Shown: piece by piece, positions 17,474-17,524 of the stretch
Position numbering within the stretch: position 1 is the first letter of the stretch
Layout of the letters: each line of letters opens with the position of its first letter
From: Bimuria novae-zelandiae CBS 107.79
Lineage: Eukaryota > Ascomycota > Dothideomycetes > Pleosporales > Didymosphaeriaceae
Length of the DNA: 17,524 bases
Reading direction: 5' to 3'
NCBI GenBank assembly: GCA_010015655.1
Contig: ML976798.1
Location: 91,154-108,677, forward strand
The notes under the pieces: generated by a model
What the model saw: the letters and a program-made list of their open reading frames with translations, nothing else
Told to the model about the DNA's origin: nothing
Databases searched by the model: none
Translations under genes and position numbers: made by a program

Positions 17474-17524
17474 TGTGGCGACTTTCCTATTATTGTTTCC
17501 TTCCTTGTAGTTAACTTATATATC

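Larger units (their letters stand above)
17399..17524 (+). mobile_element. gypsy segment 3 of 3: continuation of 3' LTR, cut by window end
   Basis: After the GAAGT duplication the sequence should be the rest of the gypsy 3' LTR that broke off at 12116. It contains a 17-bp near-perfect palindrome (17404-17420), three copies of GGGACTA (17404, 17422, 17441) and a TATATAG at 17467-17473 that could be the LTR TATA box. No LTR end is visible. Assignment to gypsy follows from the nested-insertion logic rather than direct homology. Confidence 0.75.

Noticed and set aside
17277..17510. 77-codon plus-strand open frame across the LTR end
   Set aside because: It spans Copia-2 LTR, target duplication and gypsy LTR, so it is a junction artefact and not an evolved gene.
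1..17524. Alternative genetic code with TAG/TAA as sense codons
   Set aside because: Stops fall where Gln/Trp are expected, but Asp-to-Asn, Glu-to-Lys and Cys-to-Tyr changes occur as well and LTR pairs differ only by transitions, which fits RIP-type mutation instead of recoding.

Overview
This window is a repeat-only block, almost certainly from a filamentous ascomycete (Pezizomycotina). It is a nest of three LTR retrotransposons degraded by a repeat-induced-point-mutation (RIP)-like process. I see no host gene, tRNA, rRNA, CRISPR array or bacterial-type operon. The fungal assignment rests on the Ty3/gypsy chromovirus with a C-terminal chromodomain, two Ty1/copia elements of kinds common in ascomycetes, and the mutation style. 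CpA/TpG is converted to TpA, CAG/CAA/TGG codons have become TAG/TAA, TGC/TGT (Cys) have become TAC/TAT (Tyr), and catalytic Asp/Glu have become Asn/Lys.

Layout. (1) A plus-strand Ty3/gypsy element is the oldest layer. It covers 1-5761 (gag cut by the window edge; pol), then 11949-12116 (polypurine tract and start of the 3' LTR), then 17399-17524 (more of the 3' LTR, cut by the window end). (2) Copia-1 is a complete plus-strand element of 6182 bp at 5762-11943. It has 250-bp LTRs and a perfect 5-bp target duplication (ATAAC), and it landed between the gypsy pol gene and the gypsy polypurine tract. (3) Copia-2 is a complete minus-strand element of 5277 bp at 12117-17393. It has 175-bp LTRs and a perfect 5-bp duplication (GAAGT), and it sits inside the gypsy 3' LTR. 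Removing both copias and one target copy each restores a continuous gypsy order: pol, PPT, LTR.

Coding content. Gypsy gag lies in frame 1 and pol in frame 3. The switch coincides with a canonical -1 slippery heptamer. Pol carries protease, RT, RNase H, integrase and chromodomain, and its reading appears to continue about 120 codons beyond the chromodomain. Copia-1 is one long frame (Gag, CCCH knuckle, protease, integrase, AT-hook-like tail, RT with a TDD box in place of YVDD, RNase H). Its leader contains several clean stem-loops, two of them with identical loops on different stems. Copia-2 is one long minus-strand frame (Gag with CxCG knuckle, protease, integrase, RT with FVDD, RNase H), with a half-tRNA-like primer site next to its 5' LTR. 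All three are pseudogenes with many in-frame stops.

What stands out: the nested architecture resolved to the base, the gypsy frameshift signal, a Cys/His-rich region between the gypsy Gag knuckle and the protease, the duplicated leader hairpins of Copia-1, the strand-asymmetric LTR mutations, and the contrast between heavily mutated coding regions and lightly mutated LTRs and leader.
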